DNA from: Bacillaceae bacterium SAS-127
GTDB taxonomy: Bacteria > Bacillota > Bacilli > Bacillales > Domibacillaceae
Reading direction: 5' to 3'
Length of the DNA stretch: 32,516 bases
NCBI GenBank assembly: GCA_002261155.1
Contig: NKXN01000085.1
Location: 1 to 32,516 of the forward strand
The first letter of the stretch is position 1. Every line of letters starts with the position of its first letter. This document shows, in pieces, positions 14,877 to 23,966 of the stretch. A program made the translations under genes and the position numbers. Below the pieces are notes generated by a model. The model ran no database searches and was not told the DNA's origin. It saw only the letters and a program-made list of their open reading frames with translations.

Positions 14877-16271
14877 TTATATTTGTATACTTGCGTCTGT
14901 AAAGATGGCTCGATCACATGTTCGTTGATAAAATTCCATATCATGTGTAACAATGAAAATAATATGACCTTTATTCGCAAGTTCTCGAATCAATCCACTG
15001 ACAATGCACATATGCTCAAAGTCTAAGCCACTTGTCGGCTCATCAAAAATCAAAACTTTTTTGTGAGCTAATAGTCCTGTGGCAATCGCAAGGCGTTGTT
15101 TTTGACCACCTGATAGTGTCATCGGATGTTTGTCAATAAACGAATCTAAAGAAAGGATACGTAATACATTCTTGATTTCCGTTTCATTCACTGTTTTATC
15201 AAAGAGTAGACATTCATCCCAGACACTTTCACCAAATAGTTGATGGTTCACATCTTGCATGATCATATAACATATTTCATTTCTTTGTTTTGGTTTTAAC
15301 GTTTGATGGTTCAATTGAATCGTCCCACTCGTCTCTTTCTTAAGCCCTGCTAAACAACGAATCAATGTCGTTTTTCCAGTCCCGTTGCCGCCAAGTATGC
15401 CAATTACCTCGCCACTATTCGCCTGAAAGCTAATATCCTTTAGAATTGTTTTTTCCTTTAACTTGTAAGTTAAGTTGGCAACTACTAATTCTGAGTCATT
15501 CATCAATGATTGTTCCTTCATATCTGGTAACTCTAGGTGAAAAGATCGTAAGCCCATCTTCTTTCTCGTATACTCGTCAATCGCTAAAAACTCGTCACGT
15601 GTAAATACATGTTTTACCTCACCTTGATCGATATAAAAGACGCGATCAATTAATTCAGTTAAAAAATAAGTGCGGTGTTCGGCAATCACGACCGTTTTCC
15701 CCATCTGTTTAATTTTCTGTAATTGTTCTTTTAATATTTGAATCGTCTGTAAGTCAAGGTTACTGGAGGGTTCATCTAGCACGTATACATCCGGGTTCAT
15801 CGTGTGAACAGATGCAAATGCTAAAATTTGCTTTTCTCCACCAGACAGATTGAAAATATTTCGCCCTGTTAGCTTATGAATCTCTAATTCTTTCACTACT
15901 TCATCCATTCTGTCTCGAATGTCTTGAGGAGCTACCCCTATATTTTCTAGTCCAAATGCTAACTCGCTATTTGAATCAATATTAAAAAATTGCGATTTCG
16001 GATTTTGAAAGACGGAGCCAATTTTTGTAGAAAGAATATACATCGCTGTGTTTGCTATATCGAATCCGGCTGTTGTCACTTGCCCTTTCGTGTGCCCCTC
16101 AATGAAATGAGGAATTAACCCGTTAATTAATTTTGTAATGCTCGTCTTTCCGCATCCACTTCTGCCACAAAGCAGAATGAACTCTCCCTTTCGGATATCG
16201 AGAGAGAGATTGTTTAGTTGCTGCTTTTCTGTCTCGTTGTAGCTAAAAGAAACGTCTTGAATATCAACCAT
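14877..16271 (-). CDS. ECF transporter double ATPase (operon 2)
   Basis: The 464-residue fused ATPase has two complete ABC domains. Domain 1: Walker A GRSGCGKTS (36-44), signature LSGGEKQ (142-148), Walker B VLDEPSSNLD (164-173). Domain 2: Walker A GGNGTGKTT (294-302), signature LSGGQKQR (386-393), Walker B IFDEPTSGLD (408-417). Both sites look active, unlike operon 1, where the second Walker B reads LDES. Its role is ATP hydrolysis for an ECF-type importer. ATG with GGGAGGGG ribosome site, 12 bases after the T-component gene. Confidence 0.9.
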   Translation of the reverse strand: MVDIQDVSFSYNETEKQQLNNLSLDIRKGEFILLCGRSGCGKTSITKLINGLIPHFIEGHTKGQVTTAGFDIANTAMYILSTKIGSVFQNPKSQFFNIDSNSELAFGLENIGVAPQDIRDRMDEVVKELEIHKLTGRNIFNLSGGEKQILAFASVHTMNPDVYVLDEPSSNLDLQTIQILKEQLQKIKQMGKTVVIAEHRTYFLTELIDRVFYIDQGEVKHVFTRDEFLAIDEYTRKKMGLRSFHLELPDMKEQSLMNDSELVVANLTYKLKEKTILKDISFQANSGEVIGILGGNGTGKTTLIRCLAGLKKETSGTIQLNHQTLKPKQRNEICYMIMQDVNHQLFGESVWDECLLFDKTVNETEIKNVLRILSLDSFIDKHPMTLSGGQKQRLAIATGLLAHKKVLIFDEPTSGLDFEHMCIVSGLIRELANKGHIIFIVTHDMEFYQRTCDRAIFTDASIQI

Positions 16272-16283
16272 TTTTTCCCCTCC

Positions 16284-16967
16284 CTATTTTTCTAGACATG
16301 CAATTAGTACAAATAAACATCCGACCGCTAGAGAAATATAATCTTGTTTACCAAATGTAATGTCTACGGCACATGTTTTTGGTGAAGGGTTTTCAATTCC
16401 TCTTGTAATAGCTGCTGCACTTAGTTCATCAGCTGTATTCATTGCGGAAATAAGAACGGGCACATATGTAGATTCTATTTTTTTAATGATTCCTTTCATC
16501 CCTCTTAATTTCATCGCATCACGAATATAAGACATCTCCTCTCTAATTGCTGGAAAATAACGAATAGAAATCGCTAGCGGGATTGTTATTTTCTGAGGAA
16601 CATGCCACTTTCGTAACGACAGTAATAACAGGCGAATCGGAATCGTTTTAATAATGAGTGAACCAATAATGACGCACGGCAATAATTTTCTAGCATACAC
16701 AACTAAAACAGAAAACATCACTGTGAAAAAAGGCGACATGAGCGGAATGAGATATAATTGAATACATACGAACAAAGCATATAATCCTAACCATTTTAAT
16801 CCTAAAGAAGTATAACCACTCAAAGAAAGCAACACGACTAAAGTGATAATAACAGTTGTCTCTATCTCTATTGAAACACCTATGAGCGCAATAATATTTG
16901 CTAGTAATAATAGAAGCAGAGTTGTACGTGGATCGAATGTTAATCGTATTCTCTTCTTACTTTTCAT
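16284..16967 (-). CDS. ECF transporter T component (operon 2)
   Basis: The 227-residue CbiQ/EcfT-type membrane protein has the coupling motifs RDAMKLRGMKG (near 150) and AAAITRGIENP (near 190) and five to six hydrophobic helices. It is a paralog of the T protein at 11404-12078, sharing FDPRT/IDPRT near the start. Its ATG lies 2 bases after the S-component stop, with AGGTG upstream. It couples the ATPase to the S component in the membrane. Confidence 0.87.
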   Translation of the reverse strand: MKSKKRIRLTFDPRTTLLLLLLANIIALIGVSIEIETTVIITLVVLLSLSGYTSLGLKWLGLYALFVCIQLYLIPLMSPFFTVMFSVLVVYARKLLPCVIIGSLIIKTIPIRLLLLSLRKWHVPQKITIPLAISIRYFPAIREEMSYIRDAMKLRGMKGIIKKIESTYVPVLISAMNTADELSAAAITRGIENPSPKTCAVDITFGKQDYISLAVGCLFVLIACLEK

Positions 16968-16969
16968 CT

Positions 16970-17575
16970 TTATACAACACCTGCTTTAATGAAGTGCTTA
17001 TGTAGCATCCCTTTTCCAATCCATCCACCAATCAGTGCTAATACGAAAGTAGAAACAAACATTGCGACTAAAACTTCTGATGAAATAATCATCTCCAAAC
17101 TTGTTACATATTCTTTAGGCATACCATTCTCTTTAATTGCCTTTAAAAAACTATCGCCAAATAACCAGAGCGGAAGAGGAGACCCGGTCATTCCTAGTGA
17201 GAAAAACGCATAAGCCAATAAATTACCTTTAAAGCTTTGATAGTTCGATACCTTTCTGATGATTTCCGCAATTCCACAAGCAAGCGCAAAAGATATGAGC
17301 ATAACAACGGTAAATTGACCTGTTAAAAAATAAATTAACCCTGTGATCATTCCCATAATGAATACGACACCAAACTTTTGTAATTTTGCTGTCATAAGCA
17401 TAAATATAACACCACTCAACAAAGCGATAATCGCGGGCATGAATATCCAAATGATTGGGTGAATGCCTCCACTAATCATCACTAGGAAATTCACGACAAA
17501 ATAAATCGCCGAGAAAATACCGGCGGTGACTAGATCCTTTATGTCGAGTTTCGTGTGTTTCTTTTGTACATCCAT
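16970..17575 (-). CDS. ECF transporter S component, MptD/Trep_Strep type (operon 2)
   Basis: The 201-residue membrane protein has about six helices and MptD/Trep_Strep features: KDLVTAGIFSAIYFVVNF near the start, then GGIHPIIWIFMPA and GMTGSPLPLWLFGDS. It is the presumed substrate binder, paralogous to 12075-12683 but clearly diverged in its loops, so the two operons may take up related but different ligands. ATG with AAAGGAGG. It has a promoter at 17615-17642 with a Fur-like site in the early transcribed region. Confidence 0.83.
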   Translation of the reverse strand: MDVQKKHTKLDIKDLVTAGIFSAIYFVVNFLVMISGGIHPIIWIFMPAIIALLSGVIFMLMTAKLQKFGVVFIMGMITGLIYFLTGQFTVVMLISFALACGIAEIIRKVSNYQSFKGNLLAYAFFSLGMTGSPLPLWLFGDSFLKAIKENGMPKEYVTSLEMIISSEVLVAMFVSTFVLALIGGWIGKGMLHKHFIKAGVV

Positions 17576-17596
17576 TTCTGTTTATCCTCCTTTAAT

Positions 17597-17611
17597 TGAA
17601 AAACGTTCTCA
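17597..17611 (-). promoter_or_regulatory. Fur-box-like site before ECF operon 2
   Basis: On the minus strand TGAGAACGTTTTTCA resembles the Fur site form TGAGAATNATTTTCA (12 of 14). It lies 4 bases downstream of the -10 box, where a bound repressor would block transcription. Matching by eye to a short consensus is weak evidence alone, but both ECF operons have such a site. Confidence 0.45.
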
Positions 17612-17614
17612 TTC

Positions 17615-17642
17615 ATTATAATTAAATCCGATAAACACTCAA
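17615..17642 (-). promoter_or_regulatory. SigA-type promoter of ECF operon 2
   Basis: TTGAGT (17637-17642), 16-base spacer, TATAAT (17615-17620), read on the minus strand. Confidence 0.6.
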
Positions 17643-17786
17643 TACGATTCACTATTTTGCGGCTTTTCAGGCTAACGGAATGTCCAATCAAGACACTTTC
17701 ATGTGATCCGTCCTCTAATTCCCAAAATGATTTTTTTCATCATAGTATGGTAAGATAAAGATAGATTTGTATTAAGGAGTGTTTTT

Positions 17787-18431
17787 ATGGCAAATACTCA
17801 TATTTTTACCCGTGGTGAGGAGATTGCGAATTCGATTACTCATGGGATTGGGGCCGTTCTTAGTATTGCTGCATTAACGTTATTAATCGTGTTTTCGATT
17901 CTTTTTGGGAATGTGTGGCATATCGTGAGTTTTACGATTTTTGGGGTGACGATGCTGCTACTTTATTTGTCCTCTACGTTAGTGCACAGTTTTCCTCAAG
18001 GGAAAGTGAAAGATTTATTTGAGATTTTTGATCACTCGTCGATTTACCTTTTCATTGCTGGAACATATACACCCTTTCTGTTTTTAGCGGTAAAAGGAAC
18101 ACTTGGCTGGACGTTGTTTGCTGTCGTATGGGGGCTAGCGATTGTTGGGACAGTGTTTAAATGTTTCTTTGTGAAAAGATTTTTGAAAACTTCCACCCTT
18201 TTATATGTGGTTATGGGCTGGTTAATTGTATTTGCATGGGATACTTTAGTGCAAAATATTTCAACGACTAGTTTAATCTTGCTCATTACTGGGGGCATTT
18301 TATATACGTTAGGTGCCATTTTTTACGTATGGCGAGGGTTTAAATTTCATCATATGGTGTGGCATTTGTTTGTACTTGCTGGAAGTGTCACTCACTTCTT
18401 TTCTGTGCTTTATTTATTGCCAAGTCACTAA
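17787..18431 (+). CDS. Hemolysin III / PAQR-type membrane protein
   Basis: The 214-residue protein has seven hydrophobic helices and the three conserved PAQR-type blocks: EEIANSITHGIGAV (about 10-23), FDHSSIYLFIAGTYTPF (about 77-93) and HMVWHLFVLAGSVTHFF (about 190-206). The histidines and aspartate in these blocks form the family's zinc site. Bacterial members (hemolysin III, YqfA-like) are named for early haemolysis data, but their usual role appears to be in membrane lipid or fluidity homeostasis. ATG with AAGGAG. Single gene ending at a strong bidirectional terminator. Confidence 0.88.
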   Translation: MANTHIFTRGEEIANSITHGIGAVLSIAALTLLIVFSILFGNVWHIVSFTIFGVTMLLLYLSSTLVHSFPQGKVKDLFEIFDHSSIYLFIAGTYTPFLFLAVKGTLGWTLFAVVWGLAIVGTVFKCFFVKRFLKTSTLLYVVMGWLIVFAWDTLVQNISTTSLILLITGGILYTLGAIFYVWRGFKFHHMVWHLFVLAGSVTHFFSVLYLLPSH

Positions 18432-18433
18432 AC

Positions 18434-18470
18434 AAAATCGGAAGAGGCATGTTACAGCCCTTCCGATTTT
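18434..18470. terminator. Bidirectional terminator
   Basis: AAAATCGGAAG (18434-18444) pairs with CTTCCGATTTT (18460-18470) between the convergent hemolysin III and XRE-cupin genes; T and A tracts lie on both sides. Confidence 0.8.
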
Positions 18471-19025
18471 TCATTCTGAATAATAAATCACCACAAAAAA
18501 AGTCGTAATCTGCTCCGTCGTGTTTTTATATAAATGCCTGTCTTTTGCTTGGAAATGTAGGGCTTCGCCTTTATGCAACGAATATTCCTCTCCCTTTACT
18601 TCTACCGTAAGCTTACCTTCGCTCACTAGAACATACTCTTCGCAAATAGGATTATGTTGATCTGCTTCATGGGTAAACCCTGGCTCTAGTTCAACAAAAA
18701 AGATTTCGAATTTCTTATCAGGATGAAAGGGGAAAAGCGAGTAGACTAAGTAATTCCCTTGGTCATCTATGAGTGGCTGGAGCTGGTCCTTCTTAATTTG
18801 AGTCACCTGTGCCACTTTTTCCTTCATGAAAGTAGAAAATGAAACGTTGAGCCCATTTGCTATTTTCCAAAGAGTTGTTACAGTAGGATTCGTGTTGCCT
18901 TTTTCGATTTGAGCAAGCATGGCTTTACTGACCCCTGTTAACTCGGCAGTTTGATCTAAACTTAACCCTCGCTTCTTTCGAATATCGGCCAAATTCTTTC
19001 CGATGATCTGCTGTAGAGAATTCAT
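18471..19025 (-). CDS. XRE-family regulator with C-terminal cupin
   Basis: The 184-residue protein has an N-terminal HTH_3 domain (about residues 9-63; AELTGVSKAMLAQIEKGNTN) and a C-terminal cupin barrel (about 105-178; HKGEALHFQAKDRHLY). This HTH-cupin architecture senses small molecules, often amino acids or their derivatives. It is transcribed divergently from azlCD with a 77-base gap, so it most likely regulates these export genes. Ribosome site GAGGAGG before the ATG. Confidence 0.88.
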   Translation of the reverse strand: MNSLQQIIGKNLADIRKKRGLSLDQTAELTGVSKAMLAQIEKGNTNPTVTTLWKIANGLNVSFSTFMKEKVAQVTQIKKDQLQPLIDDQGNYLVYSLFPFHPDKKFEIFFVELEPGFTHEADQHNPICEEYVLVSEGKLTVEVKGEEYSLHKGEALHFQAKDRHLYKNTTEQITTFFVVIYYSE

Positions 19026-19102
19026 ATTCGTCCTCCTCTATTTTTCTTATTGATGATTATATCATACAAATGTATAATATATTAAACAAAAAAGGAGGGA
19101 TC

Positions 19103-19813
19103 ATGTTGGAAGTCGCCCAAGAAGAACAGTTAACGTTTGTACAAGGAATGAAAGATTGTGTCCCAACGTTATTAGGGTACATCAGCATTGGATTTGCGGC
19201 AGGAGTTGTCGGCGTGGCTTCAGGGCTAAGTGTCGTAGAAATAGCTTTAATGTCCATGCTTGTTTATGCGGGAGCGGCACAATTTATTATTTGTGGTATG
19301 CTAGCGACAGCTAGTCCCCCATCGGCGATTATTTTTACTGCATTTATTGTGAACTTACGTCATTTTTTATTAAGTGCCACGTTGGCTCCTCATTTTTCGC
19401 AATATTCTTTATTAAAAAACACAGGCATTGGAGCGCTTGTGACCGACGAATCATTCGGTGTGGCCGCAAGCAGAATTTTCAGCTCTAAACCAGTTAATGA
19501 CCGTTGGATGAATGGGCTGAATTTGACTGCTTATGTCACATGGATCGCCGCTTGTGTTGTCGGAGCGATTCTCGGAAAATGGGTGTCTGACCCTGAAAAA
19601 TTCGGACTAGATTTTGCGTTGACAGCGATGTTTGTCGCTTTACTCGTATTGCAGATTGATAGTTTAAAACGTTCACAGTTAATGCATTATTTATTTTTAA
19701 TTGTGATGATGGTCGCTTGTATGTATGTGTTATCTTTTTTTCTATCAATTGATCTAGCAGTCATCTTGTCTACCGTCATTGTCGCAACGATTGGGGTGGT
19801 GACGAGCAAATGA
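19103..19813 (+). CDS. azlC: AzlC-type branched-chain amino acid permease subunit
   Basis: The 236-residue membrane protein matches the AzlC family: GYISIGFAAGVVGVASGLS, VYAGAAQFI and IVNLRHFLLSA are the usual signature segments. With AzlD it forms an exporter for branched-chain or related amino acids (or their toxic analogues). I start at ATG 19103, directly after AAAGGAGGGATC. The stop overlaps the azlD start (ATGA), so the two are translationally coupled. Confidence 0.88.
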   Translation: MLEVAQEEQLTFVQGMKDCVPTLLGYISIGFAAGVVGVASGLSVVEIALMSMLVYAGAAQFIICGMLATASPPSAIIFTAFIVNLRHFLLSATLAPHFSQYSLLKNTGIGALVTDESFGVAASRIFSSKPVNDRWMNGLNLTAYVTWIAACVVGAILGKWVSDPEKFGLDFALTAMFVALLVLQIDSLKRSQLMHYLFLIVMMVACMYVLSFFLSIDLAVILSTVIVATIGVVTSK

Positions 19814-20136
19814 GTGTGAATTTGACGGTTTTACTTGTCATTATCGGCTGTGCCATCGTGACGTTCATTCCTCGAGTAGCTCCCTTCCTCGTTGTTAGGA
19901 ATGTAAAGCTACCTGAACCGGCGATGAAATGGTTATCTTTTATCCCTGTTTGTATTTTGACAGCCCTTGTTGTTGGCGGTGTCATTGAAGGCGATCCAGG
20001 TCAGTTACCTCGTTTAAACAGCGAAGTCTTTATGGCGTTAATACCGACCCTTTTATTAGCCATTTGGACGAAAAGCTTATTGGTGACGGTCATTGCTGGG
20101 GTCGTGTTTATGGCTTTTATTCGAGCATTTATGTAA
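19810..20136 (+). CDS. azlD: AzlD-type small exporter subunit
   Basis: The 108-residue protein has four hydrophobic helices and the AzlD signatures TFIPRVAPFLVV and KWLSFIPVCILTALVVGG. It pairs with AzlC in a two-component amino-acid exporter. Its ATG overlaps the azlC stop by 4 bases. An MFS gene starts 19 bases downstream and may belong to the same transcript. Confidence 0.87.
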   Translation: MSVNLTVLLVIIGCAIVTFIPRVAPFLVVRNVKLPEPAMKWLSFIPVCILTALVVGGVIEGDPGQLPRLNSEVFMALIPTLLLAIWTKSLLVTVIAGVVFMAFIRAFM

Positions 20137-20155
20137 AGGAGGTTTCTATTAGATA

Positions 20156-21448
20156 ATGGATTCACAAGTATTAAAAAGTGAGCCTACATGGCTACAAAAC
20201 TATATGGATTCTCCAGAAAAGCAAAAGCAGCTTTACCGACGGACGTTACTCATTGTGGTCATGTCGCAAATTTTTGGCGGAGCGGGACTGGCGGCTGGGG
20301 TGACAGTTGGTGCTCTTCTTGCGGAAGAGATGCTCGGCACTAACAGTTTAGCTGGGATGCCAGCCGCCCTCTTCACCCTTGGTTCTGCATTAGCTGCTTG
20401 GCTCGTTGGGAGATTCTCTCAACGTTATGGCCGTCGCTTTGGTCTTGCAGCAGGATTCATCACTGGCGGGATCGGAGCGATTGGGGTTGTGACAGCGGCT
20501 GCGTTCGATCAAGTCTTTCTGCTGCTTGTTTCATTATTCATCTATGGCGCAGGTACAGCAACAAACTTGCAAGCTCGCTATGCAGGTACAGACTTAGCAG
20601 CGCCGAAACAACGGGCTACTGCGATTAGTGTCGCAATGGTCTCGACCACTTTCGGTGCGGTGGCTGGGCCTAACTTAGTGAGTGTCATGGGCGAATTTGC
20701 TACTTTTATTGGTATTCCAGCTCTAGCAGGCCCATTTATTTTAGCAGCTGTCGCCTTTATTTTAGCTGGGCTCATATTACTTATTTTTCTTCGCCCTGAT
20801 CCGCTCATTGTAGCGAAAGCACTTGCTGATGCGAAGATTTCAGACGATAGTAAGCAGTCAGTGCAAGTTGAAGCAACAGCGATTCACAAACGAGGCATGA
20901 TGGTCGGAGCGACGGTCATGGTGTTAACTCAAATTGTGATGGTTGCCATTATGACGATGACGCCTGTACATATGAAACATCATGGTCATGGATTAAGTGA
21001 AGTAGGAATGGTGATAGGTATTCACATTGCTGCGATGTACCTTCCCTCTCTTGTGACGGGCTTTCTTGTAGATAAAGTGGGTCGAACTGTTATGGCGATT
21101 GCTTCTGGTATCACTTTATTATCAGCCGGTTTACTAGCTGCATTCGCCCCGACTGACTCTATGCTCGGATTGACGACCGCGCTTGCTCTGCTTGGGCTTG
21201 GTTGGAACTTCGGCTTGATTAGTGGGACAGCACTGATTATTGATTCTACTTCTCCCTCTACTCGTGCAAAGACACAAGGAACTGTTGATGTTTTGGTTGC
21301 TTTAGCTGGGGCCTCTGGCGGTGCGATGTCTGGCATGGTAGTCGCTCACTCCAGCTACGCCACCCTCTCACTTGCGGGAGGTGTTCTTGCGCTGCTCCTT
21401 GTTCCAGTTGTCGTTTGGTCGAGGAGAAAAGTCAATAATAAAGAGTAA
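20156..21448 (+). CDS. MFS transporter (12-TM type)
   Basis: The 430-residue protein has twelve predicted helices and the MFS motif A-like loop RFSQRYGRRFGLAAG between helices 2 and 3. Gly/Ala-rich helices such as MVSTTFGAVAGPNLVSVMG follow, with a second motif A-like loop DKVGRTVMA after the central loop. It is probably a proton-driven exporter of small molecules. AAAGGAGG lies 13 bases before the ATG, a longer spacing than usual. It is 19 bases after azlD and could be co-expressed with it under the XRE-cupin protein. A strong terminator follows. Confidence 0.85.
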   Translation: MDSQVLKSEPTWLQNYMDSPEKQKQLYRRTLLIVVMSQIFGGAGLAAGVTVGALLAEEMLGTNSLAGMPAALFTLGSALAAWLVGRFSQRYGRRFGLAAGFITGGIGAIGVVTAAAFDQVFLLLVSLFIYGAGTATNLQARYAGTDLAAPKQRATAISVAMVSTTFGAVAGPNLVSVMGEFATFIGIPALAGPFILAAVAFILAGLILLIFLRPDPLIVAKALADAKISDDSKQSVQVEATAIHKRGMMVGATVMVLTQIVMVAIMTMTPVHMKHHGHGLSEVGMVIGIHIAAMYLPSLVTGFLVDKVGRTVMAIASGITLLSAGLLAAFAPTDSMLGLTTALALLGLGWNFGLISGTALIIDSTSPSTRAKTQGTVDVLVALAGASGGAMSGMVVAHSSYATLSLAGGVLALLLVPVVVWSRRKVNNKE

Positions 21449-21455
21449 TATTTAT

Positions 21456-21491
21456 AAAAAGCTCAATTTCCCAGTAGAAATTGAGCTTTTT
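21456..21491 (+). terminator. Rho-independent terminator of the azlCD-MFS unit
   Basis: AAAAAGCTCAATTTC (21456-21470) pairs with GAAATTGAGCTTTTT (21477-21491), ending in a T-run. Confidence 0.85.
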
Positions 21492-21589
21492 ATATAACTG
21501 TTGTAATTTTAGAAGAAAGATTGACCAAAATGGATTATTTTCTTTTCGAATGAACTTCTATTTTACTAGTTTTTTAAGGGAGTTATTTC

Positions 21590-21621
21590 AAACGATAGCA
21601 ATTTTGGAATAGTTATCGTTT
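21590..21621. promoter_or_regulatory. Inverted repeat in the leader of the second MFS gene
   Basis: AAACGATA (21590-21597) and TATCGTTT (21614-21621) are perfect inverted arms 42 bases before the MFS start. It could be an operator or a leader stem controlling the exporter. Confidence 0.45.
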
Positions 21622-21663
21622 TACCATTTAGATTAAGCTAAGTTGTAAGAGGAGTTGTTGGGT

Positions 21664-22884
21664 ATGACGAGACATAAGGAGTCAGCTTTGCTATATTTAT
21701 CGCAATCTTTTGCATCGCAGTTATTCTTTTGGATGGTTTTCACTGTAAATCTTTTATACTATGTGCAAGTTGTAGAAATGAATGCTTTGCAACTGGTACT
21801 AGTAGGAACAGTATTAGAAATAACGGTTTTAATATGTGAAATTCCTACGGGTCTCATTGCTGACTATAAAGGGAGAAAATTCTCTATTGTTCTAGGTTAT
21901 TCATTAATCGGACTGGGATTTTTTATTGAAGGTTTATTCCCTACGTTCACTACCATTTTGATTGCACAAGTTATTTGGGGGATTGGCTATACTTGCATAA
22001 GTGGCGCATTACAAGCTTGGGTCACAGATGAAGTGGGATTAAACAAAGTAGATAAAATATTTATAAATAGTACAAAATATGAAAATGTAGGTAATTTATT
22101 CGGTATTTTACTAGGAATAATCATTGGCTATATTTCGGTACAAGTTTCTATACTTATTGGTGCCATTGGCTTCTTGTTTTTAGCTCTTTATTTATCGAGA
22201 AATATGACTGAAACGAGAGTGGTCAACGAAAAGAAAAAAGAGTCTCTTTCTTTTATAGAAAACATAAAATCAATGCTGTCTAGTGTATTTTCTTCATTTA
22301 AAGCGAACATTATATTGCGTTATGTTCTTTTGATTGCTTGTATTGTAGGTATTTACAGTGAAGGGTTTGATCGACTGTGGATCTCACATATAGCCGACAT
22401 AATAGAAGGAACTTTATCAGAAAAGCATATGATTTTCGTTGTTGGTGGTGTGCAATTTGTTACATCTATTTTTACGATTATTGTTTTTCAATTTTTAAAT
22501 CGAATGTCGGAGAAAATACAATTTAAAAGCTTATATAAAGGTTTACGATTAAGTTATTTTATCCTGATTCTAGCGTTAATTTGTTTTGCTTTTTCAACAA
22601 ACTTAATCGGCTTAATTTGCTTTTTCATCATCATTCAAGTCATTCGAGAGATTACATCTACTTTTGAAAATATATGGTTCAATCAATTAATTACAGATTC
22701 TTCAAAAAGGGCAACCTTCTTTTCAGTCAAAGGACAAGTGGATGCCATTGGTCAAATTGGAGGAGGTCCTGTAGCTGGTTTAATCAGTCAGTATACGTCC
22801 ATTAAAATTGGCTTAGCTGCAAGTGCCCTTCTACTATCGCCCGTTCTATTTATCTATCAAAAATTGTTAAAAACGAGAGACTAA
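21664..22884 (+). CDS. MFS transporter, drug-efflux-like
   Basis: The 406-residue, twelve-helix MFS protein has the motif A loop GLIADYKGRKFSIVLGYSL after helix 2 (about residues 55-75). It has a long charged central loop (about 185-215) and a C-terminal GQVDAIGQIGGGPVAGLIS motif, as in TetA/MefA-like exporters. Likely a small-molecule exporter; the substrate is unknown. I start at ATG 21664 because AGAGGAG lies nine bases upstream. The leader contains an inverted repeat. The stop overlaps that of the convergent AraC gene by 4 bases inside a shared terminator. Confidence 0.82.
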   Translation: MTRHKESALLYLSQSFASQLFFWMVFTVNLLYYVQVVEMNALQLVLVGTVLEITVLICEIPTGLIADYKGRKFSIVLGYSLIGLGFFIEGLFPTFTTILIAQVIWGIGYTCISGALQAWVTDEVGLNKVDKIFINSTKYENVGNLFGILLGIIIGYISVQVSILIGAIGFLFLALYLSRNMTETRVVNEKKKESLSFIENIKSMLSSVFSSFKANIILRYVLLIACIVGIYSEGFDRLWISHIADIIEGTLSEKHMIFVVGGVQFVTSIFTIIVFQFLNRMSEKIQFKSLYKGLRLSYFILILALICFAFSTNLIGLICFFIIIQVIREITSTFENIWFNQLITDSSKRATFFSVKGQVDAIGQIGGGPVAGLISQYTSIKIGLAASALLLSPVLFIYQKLLKTRD

Positions 22885-22903
22885 TTTTGTCTCTCGTTTT
22901 TTC
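22869..22903. terminator. Bidirectional terminator overlapping two convergent stops
   Basis: AAACGAGAGAC (22871-22881) pairs with GTCTCTCGTTT (22889-22899) followed by T's on the plus strand and preceded by A's (T's on the minus strand). Confidence 0.8.
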
Positions 22904-23798
22904 TTCGAATCGGAATATAGATATCCATCATAACTAGGGGATGTTCCCACGGATGACATCTTTCATCATAAAATTCAAAATCGTAGCTGGTCTCATCAAT
23001 CTCATAGCCAGACATCGGAAACCAATAATTTAATATATAGTTCCAAGTACCTTTAACAGAATCAACAAAATCATTAGGCTGAACTAAAGGTGTACTAAAA
23101 ACGGCAAAGGTAGAAGCTGGAATAGTTATCCTTTCGAAATCTTCTAATAAAGGTTTATCTACTTTCTCATCTAATACTCCGAAAAAATAAGTGAAGTGTG
23201 ACCAATCATTTGTGTGAGCGATATTTAAACCAAATTCTCCATGGGTGGAAGGTGAAAATGTGTCATAAAGTGTTCTCTCAATTTCACCATCAGTGAGCTT
23301 GTTATCATACCAATAAGTTGGTGCATCTTTTGTCGTTCTTACATCTTTCATTTCGATATCATAGGCCCTTCCGACAATTACGAATGAATCCTTTGTAATC
23401 ATTTTTGGCTGATAGATCATCCCACCTGTTTTATTTAACTTTAATTCTTCTAAATGAATGACAGGTGGTTCTGCGTTTGGACAATGCATACGATAAGTAG
23501 CAGGTGCTACGCCAAACACTTTTTTAAATGCTTTAGAAAATCCCGCGTACGATTCATAGCCATAGTTAAAGGCAATATCATTCATACTTATCTGTTTACT
23601 CATATCTCGCAAAGCAAATTGTAGCTTTCGCTTCGTTACATATTCCATCGGCGTTTCCCCTACAACTTCTTTGAAAATTCTCGAAAAATGAAATGGTGAA
23701 TAACCAATATGTTTGGCTAAGTCATGTATCGATATTGCTTCATGAATATGCTGATCGATGTAATCAATCACTTTTTGAAAAGTTATTATGTATTCCAT
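22881..23798 (-). CDS. AraC regulator with GyrI-like effector-binding domain
   Basis: The 305-residue protein has an N-terminal AraC double HTH (about residues 8-106; LAKHIGYSPFHFSRIFKEV and YGYESYAGFSKAFKKVFG). It is followed by a GyrI/Rob-type ligand-binding domain (about 130-300; YWFPMSGYEIDE and DIYIPIRR near the end). Such Rob-like proteins bind hydrophobic drugs and activate efflux or detoxification genes. It converges with the MFS gene, which makes drug-responsive control of that exporter possible but not shown. No strong ribosome site precedes the ATG. Confidence 0.87.
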   Translation of the reverse strand: MEYIITFQKVIDYIDQHIHEAISIHDLAKHIGYSPFHFSRIFKEVVGETPMEYVTKRKLQFALRDMSKQISMNDIAFNYGYESYAGFSKAFKKVFGVAPATYRMHCPNAEPPVIHLEELKLNKTGGMIYQPKMITKDSFVIVGRAYDIEMKDVRTTKDAPTYWYDNKLTDGEIERTLYDTFSPSTHGEFGLNIAHTNDWSHFTYFFGVLDEKVDKPLLEDFERITIPASTFAVFSTPLVQPNDFVDSVKGTWNYILNYWFPMSGYEIDETSYDFEFYDERCHPWEHPLVMMDIYIPIRRKNERQN

Positions 23799-23937
23799 AT
23801 CGTCACCAAGTATTGTTTATTATATTAATCATTCAGTTCACACTTATTATATCAAAAAAAGTACCATTGACTGTATAGCCATCGTTTCATGCATGCCTCT
23901 GTTTTCGGAAGAAATAACGGGTTAATTTTGAATTTGA

Positions 23938-23966
23938 TTGACATTTCGCAAACATTTTATTATTAT
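23938..23966 (+). promoter_or_regulatory. SigA-type promoter of the DUF2087 gene
   Basis: TTGACA (23938-23943), 17-base spacer, TATTAT (23961-23966). Confidence 0.75.

Noticed and set aside
21022-21336. A 104-residue minus-strand frame rich in Ala, Pro and Thr
   Set aside because: It is the antisense shadow of the MFS gene, with no ribosome site.
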